Shown: positions 8,152 to 16,297 of the stretch, one piece after another
How positions within the stretch are numbered: the first letter of the stretch is position 1
Layout of the letters: each line of letters opens with the position of its first letter
Assembly (NCBI GenBank): GCA_947498935.1
Contig: CANMMM010000010.1
Coordinates: 62,001-126,000 of the forward strand
Reading direction: 5' to 3'
Source: an uncultured Aquimarina sp.
GTDB taxonomy: Bacteria > Bacteroidota > Bacteroidia > Flavobacteriales > Flavobacteriaceae
Length of the DNA stretch: 64,000 nt
Notes under the pieces: generated by a model
The model's input: the letters and a program-made list of their open reading frames with translations, nothing else
Told to the model about the DNA's origin: nothing
Database searches by the model: none
Position numbers and translations under genes: made by a program

Positions 8152-9033
8152 ATGAAACATCTAACGACTACTTTATACATCGCTCTTACATATAGTATGC
8201 TATCACTATATACTGTACAAGCCCAAACACACTATCCTCCGTATATCTGCAAGAATCAAAAAAACAATCTTAATATCAGTATCTTATTAGACCTATCGGA
8301 TCGAATCGATCGCCCTAGTCAACAAGAAAATGATCTCCATCTTCTTAAAGATATTGCCCAGCTATTCAGCAATCATGTACAACAAAAACGCATCTTACAA
8401 TTAGAAGATCGTATCAGTCTATTTTTTGAACCTGATCCCTCTGTAACACAAACACAAGAAGTAATCGATAAATTAAAATTTACGATTACCCGACAAGCCA
8501 CTAGCACCAATATACAGGCGATCACAAAACAGTATGCTCATTATCCTCCAAAACTATATGCATTAGCGCAGCAAAACCCCGATACTAAAAAAGGAGCTGC
8601 CCTTTGGCGTTTTCTAAAAAATAAAGCACAAAATCATTGTGTCAAAAAATGTCACCGCAATATCCTAATCATCTTTACCGATGGATATTTATATCACAAA
8701 GGAGATTTTCTAAAAGTAAAAAATAGAACAACTTACATCAATCGACAGCTACTCAATACGCCTGCACTTTTTTCTTATGACTGGAAAAAATATGTACAAG
8801 AAAAAAACATGGGAATCTTATGGGATCGAACACAACAGTTACAAGATCTAGAAATCATCGTCATCGGTATTGATCAAAATGAGCATAAAAATCCCAATGC
8901 ACAAGAAATCATTACCTATTACTGGGAGCAATGGTTTGCCGAAATGGGTATTACCCATTATGTCATCAGACCTGCAGATGCCCCCGCATACTTAAGCGAA
9001 GTCATCACTGATTTTATACGATTTAACCAATAA
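8152..9033 (+). CDS. Secreted vWA-like protein
   Basis: 293 residues with a clear signal peptide (cleavage near AQT, residues 24-26), so it acts in the periplasm or at the cell surface. The mature part looks like a von Willebrand A fold: first strand with a degenerate metal site (ISILLDLSDRI, 43-53), central strand NILIIFTDGYLY (about 170-181) and strand LEIIVIGID (about 243-251). The strict DxSxS motif is replaced by DLSDR, which weakens but does not exclude metal binding. Two Cys near 163-167 (HCVKKCH) may form a disulfide. It follows the coiled-coil membrane protein and precedes the channel by 26 bases. Confidence 0.75.
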   Translation: MKHLTTTLYIALTYSMLSLYTVQAQTHYPPYICKNQKNNLNISILLDLSDRIDRPSQQENDLHLLKDIAQLFSNHVQQKRILQLEDRISLFFEPDPSVTQTQEVIDKLKFTITRQATSTNIQAITKQYAHYPPKLYALAQQNPDTKKGAALWRFLKNKAQNHCVKKCHRNILIIFTDGYLYHKGDFLKVKNRTTYINRQLLNTPALFSYDWKKYVQEKNMGILWDRTQQLQDLEIIVIGIDQNEHKNPNAQEIITYYWEQWFAEMGITHYVIRPADAPAYLSEVITDFIRFNQ

Positions 9034-9059
9034 ACTACCTCTAAATACTCTTTTAGCCT

Positions 9060-10481
9060 ATGAAAACATTTTTACACTACTGGCTTATCAATGATGAAAA
9101 TCCGAAACGCTATCTCGTAGACCTTTTTATCACATTTCTCATCTGTATATCCATTCTATCGGTATGCTTAGAAAGTATACTAGGTACACTACCGCATATG
9201 ATGCAATTGATCGATGAGGTGACCCTCTTCTTATTTATTGTAGAGTACTGTGCACGATTCTATATCTGTAGTAATTTTAGGGTTGATTATAAAGAACGAG
9301 GTATCCTACATGCATGCAAACAAAAACTCTCTTGGATGCTACAGTGGTCTTCTATCTTCGATTTTTTAGCCATTATACCTGCTTTAAATTATTTCAAAAC
9401 TTTTAGAATGCTCCGGTACCTAAGACTTATTAGGCTCATACGACTTATCAAAGCCTTTAAAATCATACGCGACATGCATAAACTGATCATCATTCTCAAA
9501 GGAATGAAAGAAGAAAACAGAGTTTTCTACATCTTTTTTAGTATAACTATGTTACTGATTTTTATCACTGCATTCGGGTTATACCTTGTAGAAAATACTG
9601 CCAGTAATGATTTTAGTTCCTATTCTGATAGTTTATTATACGCACTAAAAACCATCGAACTATTAGATGATACACCTGCCACCTTTATCGGCAAAATACT
9701 TTCTAGTTTTTTACTCCTTTCTAACATTGCCATTTTTGGCTTCTTTATTTCAATCATTAGCAACAAAATTCAACTACTTATGGATACAATTACCTCTGGA
9801 AAAATTCAACGATTAAACCTCACTAACCATACTATTATTTGTGGATACACCAAGTCTGCTCGTACAGTAATCAATGAACTACTGGCTGATAAAAAAAATC
9901 ATAATCAAATCGTATTGCTCACCACTCAAGCTGTAGAAGATATCGCAGGATTAATCTATGTAAATGCGGATTATACGGAGTACAAAAGCCTAGAAAAAGT
10001 AAATATTTCTAAAGCCAAAAACGCTATTGTATTTGCAGAGACCAAAGCCACAGATACGCTCAGAGATGTAGACCTTAGAACAGTAATGACTGTATTTCAT
10101 ATAGAAAAAACAGCCCCTCATGTACATACAATTGCCGAAATTAACGATTCCCAAAATGCAGAAATCATACAAGACAAGATCAATGGAGATGAAATTATAT
10201 ACAAAGAACTCATCGATGCAAAAATCATTCATACCTGTATAAAAAATCCGAATATATCCAACCTATTCTACGAACTTTTTGGCACCACTCATCCTCGTAT
10301 TCAGACCACCTCTCTTACCGAGATTGCGATAGACAATCCCTGTACGATTAAACAAATCAAACAGCGATTTATAGAATTAGACAAAACCTTTTTAGGCTTT
10401 ATTGATGCTTATAATAAACCACATCTTTCGCCCAATAACGCTACCGCTGTCAGCTCAGATTGTCAGTTAGTGTATATCTAG
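9060..10481 (+). CDS. Voltage-sensor ion channel with RCK/TrkA-N domain, atypical pore
   Basis: 473 residues. Six transmembrane segments in the first 240 residues include a classic S4 voltage sensor with a basic residue every third position (R116, R119, R122, R125, R128, K131). A cytoplasmic TrkA-N/RCK domain follows (about 257-400, HTIICGYTKSARTVINELL). The pore loop reads LYALKTIELLDDTPAT (193-208) where a K+ channel would have TVGYGD, so the selectivity filter is missing. The nucleotide loop is also loose (CGYTKSA for GxGxxG). It may be a non-selective or gated leak channel, or a sensor without conduction. It is the last gene of the cassette. Confidence 0.85.
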   Translation: MKTFLHYWLINDENPKRYLVDLFITFLICISILSVCLESILGTLPHMMQLIDEVTLFLFIVEYCARFYICSNFRVDYKERGILHACKQKLSWMLQWSSIFDFLAIIPALNYFKTFRMLRYLRLIRLIRLIKAFKIIRDMHKLIIILKGMKEENRVFYIFFSITMLLIFITAFGLYLVENTASNDFSSYSDSLLYALKTIELLDDTPATFIGKILSSFLLLSNIAIFGFFISIISNKIQLLMDTITSGKIQRLNLTNHTIICGYTKSARTVINELLADKKNHNQIVLLTTQAVEDIAGLIYVNADYTEYKSLEKVNISKAKNAIVFAETKATDTLRDVDLRTVMTVFHIEKTAPHVHTIAEINDSQNAEIIQDKINGDEIIYKELIDAKIIHTCIKNPNISNLFYELFGTTHPRIQTTSLTEIAIDNPCTIKQIKQRFIELDKTFLGFIDAYNKPHLSPNNATAVSSDCQLVYI

Positions 10482-10500
10482 CATTTGTAGTATTCTCATC

Positions 10501-10589
10501 AGGGCGTTACCCTTTGGGTCGGGCTATACGTTGCAATTCCTCGCACTCCTACCGTCGCGCTGTGGGATTTCCACTCCTATCCCTAACGC
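10501..10589 (-). repeat. Dispersed palindromic repeat, copy 2 (type A, inverted)
   Basis: Reads AGGGCGTTACC at its left end and ATCCCTAACGC at its right end, the reverse complement of copy 1. Central type A sequence (CAATTCCTCGCACTCCTAC, GTGGGATTTCC). It starts 20 bases after the channel stop and closes the cassette opposite copy 1. Confidence 0.9.
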
Positions 10590-10630
10590 AGCATTAACGT
10601 TACAAACAAGCTGCTTTAAAAAACAAAAAA

Positions 10631-10646
10631 TCCCCAATTCTGAGGA
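10631..10646 (+). promoter_or_regulatory. Palindromic operator candidate B
   Basis: TCCCCA-ATTC-TGAGGA, one mismatch from the perfect palindrome at 3328-3343. From here to the start codon at 10739 the leader resembles that of the gene at 3425 in order and spacing (TGAGGAT, AAT-TCC, AATTTGTA, TTAACACCTA), so the two promoters look homologous. Confidence 0.55.
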
Positions 10647-10738
10647 TGTAATATCCCAATATATAAGGATTGTACTCCCTACTATCTTACCCGAAATTTG
10701 TAATCGAAATTATTAATTAACACCTAAATATCATAACT

Positions 10739-11083
10739 ATGAGCACACCAAAGTTCAAAATCAAAGAAACCCAAAACGATCAATTCATGTTCAACTTACA
10801 TGCTACAAATGGACAAATCATTCTGTCTAGCGAACAATATACCACTAAACAAGGGTGTAAAAATGGGATTGCTTCTGTACAAAAAAATGCGCCTAATGAT
10901 GCCCGATTCGAACGTAAACAAGCTACCAATGGACAATTCTTTTTTATCCTAAAAGCTAGCAATGGAGAACCTATAGGCAAAAGTGAATTATACACTTCTA
11001 AAGCTGCCAGAGAAAATGGTATCGCTTCTGTACAAAAAAATGCACCTATTGCTATCATAGAAGACACCTCTGTAACTGTATAA
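10739..11083 (+). CDS. YegP/DUF1508-family protein, two repeats
   Basis: 114 residues made of two DUF1508 repeats of about 48 residues. Each has the pattern F-x-x-x-A-x-N-G-Q/E ... SE-x-Y-x-x-K ... NGIASVQKNAP; the last phrase is identical in both. E. coli YegP is the prototype; its function is unsettled, with links to stress. It is cytoplasmic (no signal peptide). The promoter region is homologous to that of the gene at 3425, suggesting shared control. A strong hairpin ends the unit 20 bases after the stop. Confidence 0.92.
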   Translation: MSTPKFKIKETQNDQFMFNLHATNGQIILSSEQYTTKQGCKNGIASVQKNAPNDARFERKQATNGQFFFILKASNGEPIGKSELYTSKAARENGIASVQKNAPIAIIEDTSVTV

Positions 11084-11103
11084 TTTAATTGCGAATACAT
11101 CTT

Positions 11104-11132
11104 GCGGTTGTCTTAATTTACAAGACAACCGC
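11104..11132 (+). terminator. Hairpin terminator after the YegP-like gene
   Basis: Perfect 11-bp stem GCGGTTGTCTT / AAGACAACCGC with a 7-nt AT-rich loop. No long T-run follows (ATCTAAAATTT), so efficiency is uncertain. Confidence 0.65.
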
Positions 11133-11155
11133 TATCTAAAATTTCCCAAAAAAAA

Positions 11156-11410
11156 ATGAGTTTCAGATTTTACAAACGTATCAAAATTAGCAAAGGATTA
11201 GGTATTAATATCAGTCGTTCGGGTATTACCCCAAGTTATCGTTCTAAAATAGGATCGATTAGCTCCAAGGGATATAGCCTACGAACAGGAATCCCTGGAA
11301 TATCATACAAAAAATCATTCCAAAAAAGCAAAGGATGCTTACTCCTACTCATACTACTCCTTAACATTCCGATAACTGTACTTTCTGTACTCATGATCAT
11401 TACCTTATAA
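11156..11410 (+). CDS. DUF4236-domain protein
   Basis: 84 residues. The N-terminal 50 residues match the DUF4236 signature: FRFYKRIKISKGLGINIS, then SGITPSYRSKIGSI and SLRTGIPGISYKK. A single hydrophobic segment (SKGCLLLLILLLNIPITVLSVLMIITL region) forms the C-terminus and probably anchors it in the inner membrane. The family has no known function and often sits next to small nucleases or accessory genes. It is followed 20 bases later by an Excalibur-domain lipoprotein. Confidence 0.9.
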   Translation: MSFRFYKRIKISKGLGINISRSGITPSYRSKIGSISSKGYSLRTGIPGISYKKSFQKSKGCLLLLILLLNIPITVLSVLMIITL

Positions 11411-11430
11411 ACCCTATTACATAAAAACAT

Positions 11431-11811
11431 ATGAAAAAATCATACCTATACATACTAACTCTGCTATGCTGTACCTATACCGCCTGTACAACTCCTGATA
11501 GTGCTAGTGCTATCTGTGATGATTGTGATACACCTACTAATAGTGCGACAGGTTGTGTCGATACCAATTGTGCTGATTATAGTTCACAGGAAGCAGCACA
11601 AAGAGCTTTTGATGCAAATCCCGTATGCAGAAATGACCTAGATCGCGATAATGACGGAATCGCATGCGAATCTTTTAGCTACAAACAAGCCCCTGTAAGC
11701 TATAATTGTGCTACTACTGCCAATTGTGGATGTGCTGGAAAAAGAAAAGTCGTTTGCCAACAAAATCCTTGTTGCAAATGGGTAAAAGGCAAAGGCTGTA
11801 GATGTAATTAA
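11431..11811 (+). CDS. Excalibur-domain lipoprotein
   Basis: 126 residues. The signal peptide has a lipobox-like end (YTAC, Cys19). The central part matches the Excalibur calcium-binding domain: DTNCADYSSQEAAQRAF, then FDANPVCRNDLDRDNDGIAC with the DxDxDG calcium loop. The C-terminal 35 residues are Cys-rich (about 8 Cys; NCGCAGKRKVVCQQNPCCKW) and probably disulfide-bonded. Excalibur domains are often next to or fused with surface nucleases. It is probably transcribed together with the DUF4236 gene and the next small secreted protein. Confidence 0.88.
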   Translation: MKKSYLYILTLLCCTYTACTTPDSASAICDDCDTPTNSATGCVDTNCADYSSQEAAQRAFDANPVCRNDLDRDNDGIACESFSYKQAPVSYNCATTANCGCAGKRKVVCQQNPCCKWVKGKGCRCN

Positions 11812-11832
11812 CCTTCTCTAAATACTACACCA

Positions 11833-12057
11833 ATGATTAAAAAACAAATTTGCATTGCACTACTGGCACTTACGGTATACCCAGTAGTACAGGCTACTCA
11901 AGAAACCAAGGCCTATATCTGTAAAGGGCCAAAAAGTACTAAATATCATTATTCCAAAAATTGTAGGGGTCTCAACCGATGTTCTACACATATTTATAAA
12001 ACAACAGAGTCTGAAGCCAAACGCGCAGGGAGAACCTTATGCGGATGGGAAGATTAA
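11833..12057 (+). CDS. Small secreted Cys-containing protein
   Basis: 74 residues with a signal peptide ending near VQAT (about 21). The mature part contains AYICKGPKSTKYHYSKNC, then RGLNRCSTHIYKTTESEAK and RTLCGWED, a conserved pattern in short Bacteroidota proteins. It resembles the Ada/CxC-like zinc-binding segment often found at the ends of secreted nucleases (YHxxxC...C...A...GR..C). No catalytic role is visible. It lies 21 bases after the Excalibur gene and 27 bases before the next. Confidence 0.8.
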   Translation: MIKKQICIALLALTVYPVVQATQETKAYICKGPKSTKYHYSKNCRGLNRCSTHIYKTTESEAKRAGRTLCGWED

Positions 12058-12084
12058 TGATTTCCAGAATAAACACAACAAGCA

Positions 12085-13074
12085 ATGACTACATTAAAAG
12101 GTGCAATTCGTTCCTACGGTGCCACGGTTCGTCGAATAGAAAGAGAACAACAAAGACAAGCTCGCGAAGCTGCTAAACAATTTAAAGAACAGCAAAAATT
12201 ACAAGAAATAGAAGATGCGCAACAAGCTGTGTTTAATTGGAGTAATTATGTCGAAACTATCCAATCACTACATAAAAAATGTACAACACCTATCGATTGG
12301 GATCAAATTAGAAATAGCACAGAGCCTATACCTCCAGTACTAAAATCCACTCATGAAACAAGAGCTAAAAATAGACTACTTAGTTTCAAACCTTCTTTCA
12401 TAGATAGAATTTTCGGTTTAAAACAAAAGAAGATCAACCAATTAAAACATTTTTTAGAAAAAGCAATACAAAAGGATACCAAACACAACAAAATTAAATA
12501 TGATAAATACCTACAAGAACTTAACAATTGGAAAGAATTACAAGCAATAAGTATAGGAATAGAGAAAAAACAAATCGCATCCTATAAAAATGCCTTATCC
12601 TATTTTGAACCTTTTTCTGATATAGGAGAATTAGGCACACAGATAAATTGCATCTTCGAAACCGATCGGATAGACATAAACCTACATATAAACAGTTTAG
12701 ATATAATTCCTACTTATGAATTAAAACAGACAAGTACAGGAAAGTTATCAAAGAAAAATATGGCTAAATCTAAATTCAATGAATTATACCAAGATCATAT
12801 TTGTAGCTGCATACTTAGAATCGCTAGAGAAATTTTCTCATATCTTCCTGTAGAACATGTGAGAATTAATGCCATGACTGAATTAGTAAATGGTCGGACC
12901 GGACATTTGGAAAAACAACCTATTGTATCTGTCATTATTCCCAAAAAAACAATTGAAACACTAAATATGGACACTTTAGACCCTTCAGACAGTATGCAAA
13001 ACTTTGTGCATGCCATGAAATTCTCAAAAATCAAAGGGTTTAATAGCGTAACAAAAATAAAATTAACAACATGA
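12085..13074 (+). CDS. Hypothetical coiled-coil protein
   Basis: 329 residues. The N-terminal 60 residues are a long, highly charged helix (RRIEREQQRQAREAAKQF), followed by an alpha-helical middle and a mixed C-terminal domain from about 190 (SYFEPFSDIGELGTQINCIF ... IARVAREIF-like helix, VSVIIPKKTIETL). There is no signal peptide or membrane segment. I do not recognise the family. It is encoded in the small-protein cluster with DUF4236 and Excalibur genes and ends at ATGA, overlapping a tiny frame. Confidence 0.7.
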   Translation: MTTLKGAIRSYGATVRRIEREQQRQAREAAKQFKEQQKLQEIEDAQQAVFNWSNYVETIQSLHKKCTTPIDWDQIRNSTEPIPPVLKSTHETRAKNRLLSFKPSFIDRIFGLKQKKINQLKHFLEKAIQKDTKHNKIKYDKYLQELNNWKELQAISIGIEKKQIASYKNALSYFEPFSDIGELGTQINCIFETDRIDINLHINSLDIIPTYELKQTSTGKLSKKNMAKSKFNELYQDHICSCILRIAREIFSYLPVEHVRINAMTELVNGRTGHLEKQPIVSVIIPKKTIETLNMDTLDPSDSMQNFVHAMKFSKIKGFNSVTKIKLTT

Positions 13075-13102
13075 AATTAAAAAAACATATATTCAACAAG
13101 GG

Positions 13103-13195
13103 ATGGTATTATATTGGATAGCCATTTTGTTTTCTTTAATCATCACGACAGATATAGTACACAAATCAATAAATACGTATTTTTACCCAGATTAG
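13103..13195 (+). CDS. Possible 30-aa single-TM micropeptide
   Basis: A 30-codon frame, MVLYWIAILFSLIITTDIVH followed by KSINTYFYPD, with one membrane-spanning segment, directly before the ChlI/ChlD fusion gene. A frame starting with ATG at 13071 (overlapping the previous stop as ATGA) runs 16 codons and stops at 13121; a frameshift would fuse the two into a 42-aa membrane peptide. It may be a genuine micropeptide or a decayed gene. Weak evidence. Confidence 0.25.
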   Translation: MVLYWIAILFSLIITTDIVHKSINTYFYPD

Positions 13196-13208
13196 AGAAA
13201 GACACACC

Positions 13209-14879
13209 ATGCAACCAAAATACCGCTATCCTTTTACTGCCATTTTAGGGCAAGAAGATTTACAATTATGTCTCGTACTCAATCTTATAGACCCTAGTAT
13301 CGGAGGGGTACTGGCTACAGGAGACAAGGGAACTGCCAAAACCACTACCGCACGTGGATTAAGTCAGTTAATGGGGGGTGCAGTCCCTTTTGTCAATCTC
13401 CCGATAGGTGCTACGGAAGATCGCGTACTGGGCAGTATCAATCTCGAAGCTTTGATCAATCAAAAAACTACGGTCATTGATCAAGGACTCTTGGCACAGG
13501 CACATCTAGGATTTTTGTACATCGATGAGGTAAACTTGCTCAATGATTACCTCATCGATATACTACTCGATGCTGCTGCCACAGGAGGCTATCCCCTAGA
13601 GCGTGAAGGCATTTCCCAATGGATGGACAGTCGTTTTTGCCTCGTAGGCACCATGAATCCCGAAGAAGGAAGACTGCGTCCGCAATTACTAGATCGTTTT
13701 GGATTAAGTGTAACGATCCACAGCCCTACAGACCCCAAAACACGTAGTAAAATAGCGATGCAGCGACTCGATTTTGATAGCGATCCCGCTGCTTTTTACC
13801 AGCGTTTTCTAGCAAAAGAAGAAGCTACTAAAGCACAAATACATACGGCCAAAGGAAAAGTACATACCATACAAATTCCTATAAATGTACAAGAATGCTG
13901 TACAGCATTGGCTATCCAACATAAGGTAGAAGGAATGCGCGCTGATATTCTACTGCTCAAAACCGCACGCGCCTATGCTGCGTATTTAGATCAGTCGATA
14001 GTAACTGTAGCCATGGTACATAAAATCGCCCCCTTTGTACTACAGCATAGAAGCAAAGAGGATACACCGCCTACAACTTCTAATAATGAAGATACTACCA
14101 CACCACCACCCACTACTGCTCCCGAACAAGAACACACTACCGATACATCTGCTAATTCCGCTCCTGAGTTTCAATTACCCAAACAACTCCAAGAAGGATT
14201 GCAATTTGCCGCTCCCAAAAAGAGCCAACAGCAAGAATTGGAGCTAGTTACTGCACCACCCCTAGCCCCCACACCCTATCCTGCTACGAAAACTACCGAA
14301 ATTGCAGTAACTACTGCCGTACGTACCTATCTAAAAACAGGAGTATTTCGTAAAACATATAAGCAGCGAACCCATAAAACCAGTGCGCGTATCGTATTTC
14401 TAGTCGATACCAGTGCTTCTATGGCGATCGATCAGCAAATGGGATATCTAAAAGGGATGATACAGCAAACCATTGCCTCCCAAACCTCTAAAAAAATACA
14501 CTATGCCATCGTAGGATTGTATAAAGATACCGCGCAGATTCTCCAAGATTTCACCACCGATGTAGCGAAAGTCACAGCGCTAAATTATCAACTGACTACC
14601 AGAGGAAAAACCAACCTAGCCGCTGCTTTTATCAAAGTAGCAGAATTACTAGGCACGATGGCTACCACCACCGTACAACTGTTTGTATTTACAGACGGAC
14701 GTATCAATACAGGAGCCCCCAATCCATTTAGACATGCAATTACTACTTATTGGCAATACTTACGAAAAATTAGTCATACCACCATCATCGATACTGAAAT
14801 GGGGTTTATCAAATTAGGCAAAGCCAAACAATTAGCCCAGCAATTACAAGCAGCGTATATTCCTATACAAGTAGGATAA
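13209..14879 (+). CDS. ChlI/ChlD-type AAA+ and vWA fusion, partner of CobN
   Basis: 556 residues. An AAA+ domain at 1-290 has Walker A GDKGTAKTTT (about 38-47), Walker B LYIDEVNLLND and a sensor region NPEEGRLRPQLLDRFGL, as in ChlI/BchI. A Pro/Thr-rich linker (about 285-325) leads to a vWA domain from about 390 with an intact metal site (FLVDTSASM) as in ChlD. Together they supply ATP-driven assembly for a CobN-type cobaltochelatase, replacing CobS/CobT. CobB and CobN follow on the same strand. A chlorophyll role is unlikely because no other chlorophyll gene is present. Confidence 0.9.
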   Translation: MQPKYRYPFTAILGQEDLQLCLVLNLIDPSIGGVLATGDKGTAKTTTARGLSQLMGGAVPFVNLPIGATEDRVLGSINLEALINQKTTVIDQGLLAQAHLGFLYIDEVNLLNDYLIDILLDAAATGGYPLEREGISQWMDSRFCLVGTMNPEEGRLRPQLLDRFGLSVTIHSPTDPKTRSKIAMQRLDFDSDPAAFYQRFLAKEEATKAQIHTAKGKVHTIQIPINVQECCTALAIQHKVEGMRADILLLKTARAYAAYLDQSIVTVAMVHKIAPFVLQHRSKEDTPPTTSNNEDTTTPPPTTAPEQEHTTDTSANSAPEFQLPKQLQEGLQFAAPKKSQQQELELVTAPPLAPTPYPATKTTEIAVTTAVRTYLKTGVFRKTYKQRTHKTSARIVFLVDTSASMAIDQQMGYLKGMIQQTIASQTSKKIHYAIVGLYKDTAQILQDFTTDVAKVTALNYQLTTRGKTNLAAAFIKVAELLGTMATTTVQLFVFTDGRINTGAPNPFRHAITTYWQYLRKISHTTIIDTEMGFIKLGKAKQLAQQLQAAYIPIQVG

Positions 14880-15001
14880 CTCCTAAACACCTATCCAGAT
14901 TTATACGGAGTCTTTAATTTTATGCATACATAACATCAGATACCATCTACTACACTATCTTTGGTGCAGGTTTATACCAGTTCTCATACACATCCCTTTC
15001 T

Positions 15002-16297
15002 ATGTCCAAAGCATTTTTAATCGCCGCTCCGTGGAGTAATTCAGGAAAAACAACCCTTACACTTGGTGTCTCTCGTTGGTTTAGCAACCAAGGATTTAGC
15101 GTACAACCTTTTAAGTGTGGTCCCGACTACATAGATACATTACATCATACCACTGCCGCTAGAAGAACAGCCATTAATCTAGACACGGTGATGATGCCAG
15201 AAGCACATGTCACCTCCCTCTTTCAGAAATACCAGCAAACCGCAGACATTAGCATTGTAGAAGGCGTAATGGGACTGTTTGACGGAGCTGTTAAAGACCA
15301 AGGAAGCTCCGCTGCTATTGCCAAGTTATTAGACATTCCTGTTATTCTAGTGATCAATGCGAGCAGCATGGCCTATACCATAGCCGCTGTATTACATGGG
15401 TTTAAAACCTTTGACCCCGACCTAAAAATAGCAGGCGTGATATTTAATTTTGTCAAAACCGAATCGCATTACACCTTTCTCAAAGAAGCATGCGACACGG
15501 TAGGCATTCCCTCTTTAGGATATATACCACCTAATGAAGGGGTAGAAATTCCTTCGAGACATCTGGGATTACATATCGATAGTACCTTCGAAACCACTAT
15601 CGAAAAAGCAGCTGCACATATCGCTAGTAATATTTCCTTACTCCATCTTTTAGAACACACCAAGTATATCGAACCTGTAGCAATAGAGCAGGAAACTACC
15701 CTAACACTGCCCAAGCCTACAAAAACTATTGCCATCGCTAGAGACGAAGCCTTTCGTTTCTTTTATGAAGAAAATTTACAATGGATCGCCCAACACGCAC
15801 AGATTGTTTATTTCAGTCCCATACACGACACACAATTACCTACATGCGATTACATATACCTTGTAGGAGGCTATCCGGAACTACACCTAGAAGCATTAAG
15901 TGCTAATAGCGTGATGCGTCAGCAACTCAAAGAAGCGGCAGATAACGGAATTTCCATCTATGCAGAATGTGGGGGCATGATGTACCTAGGCAAAACGATC
16001 ATTGATGCCACAGGAACTCCCTTTCCGATGGCAGCAGTATTTGACTTTAGTACCTCTATGGAGCATCCAAAACTCACTCTTGGGTATCGCAAAATAGTGT
16101 ACAAAGAGCTAGAAATATGGGGGCATGAATTTCATTATTCAAACATCATAGAAGACGATGACATCCCTACACTAGGCACCGTATACTCTGCAAGAGCACA
16201 ACAAGTCCCTACAAAAATCTATACGTATAATAATGTATGTGCCACTTACATTCATACCTACTGGGCTGCACATAAAAAAGAAGACATATGCATTTAG
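15002..16297 (+). CDS. cobB: Cobyrinate a,c-diamide synthase (CobB/CbiA)
   Basis: 431 residues. N-terminal dethiobiotin-synthetase-like ATPase domain with P-loop AAPWSNSGKTT (8-18) and EGVMGLFDG motif (about 86). C-terminal class I glutaminase-like domain with nucleophilic Cys in YAECGGMMYLG (about 323) and a late conserved His (YIHTYW). It amidates carboxylates a and c of hydrogenobyrinate or cobyrinate using glutamine and ATP. It overlaps cobN by 10 bases. In the late cobalt-insertion route its product is the CobN substrate, matching the gene order. Confidence 0.95.
   Translation: MSKAFLIAAPWSNSGKTTLTLGVSRWFSNQGFSVQPFKCGPDYIDTLHHTTAARRTAINLDTVMMPEAHVTSLFQKYQQTADISIVEGVMGLFDGAVKDQGSSAAIAKLLDIPVILVINASSMAYTIAAVLHGFKTFDPDLKIAGVIFNFVKTESHYTFLKEACDTVGIPSLGYIPPNEGVEIPSRHLGLHIDSTFETTIEKAAAHIASNISLLHLLEHTKYIEPVAIEQETTLTLPKPTKTIAIARDEAFRFFYEENLQWIAQHAQIVYFSPIHDTQLPTCDYIYLVGGYPELHLEALSANSVMRQQLKEAADNGISIYAECGGMMYLGKTIIDATGTPFPMAAVFDFSTSMEHPKLTLGYRKIVYKELEIWGHEFHYSNIIEDDDIPTLGTVYSARAQQVPTKIYTYNNVCATYIHTYWAAHKKEDICI

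Noticed and set aside
10531..10716. 61-codon plus-strand frame
   Set aside because: It begins inside repeat copy 2 and covers the promoter of the YegP-like gene; the composition is not coding-like.
14035..14247. 70-codon frame inside the ChlI/ChlD-type fusion gene
   Set aside because: It is an alternative frame of the Pro/Thr-rich linker of a well-supported gene.
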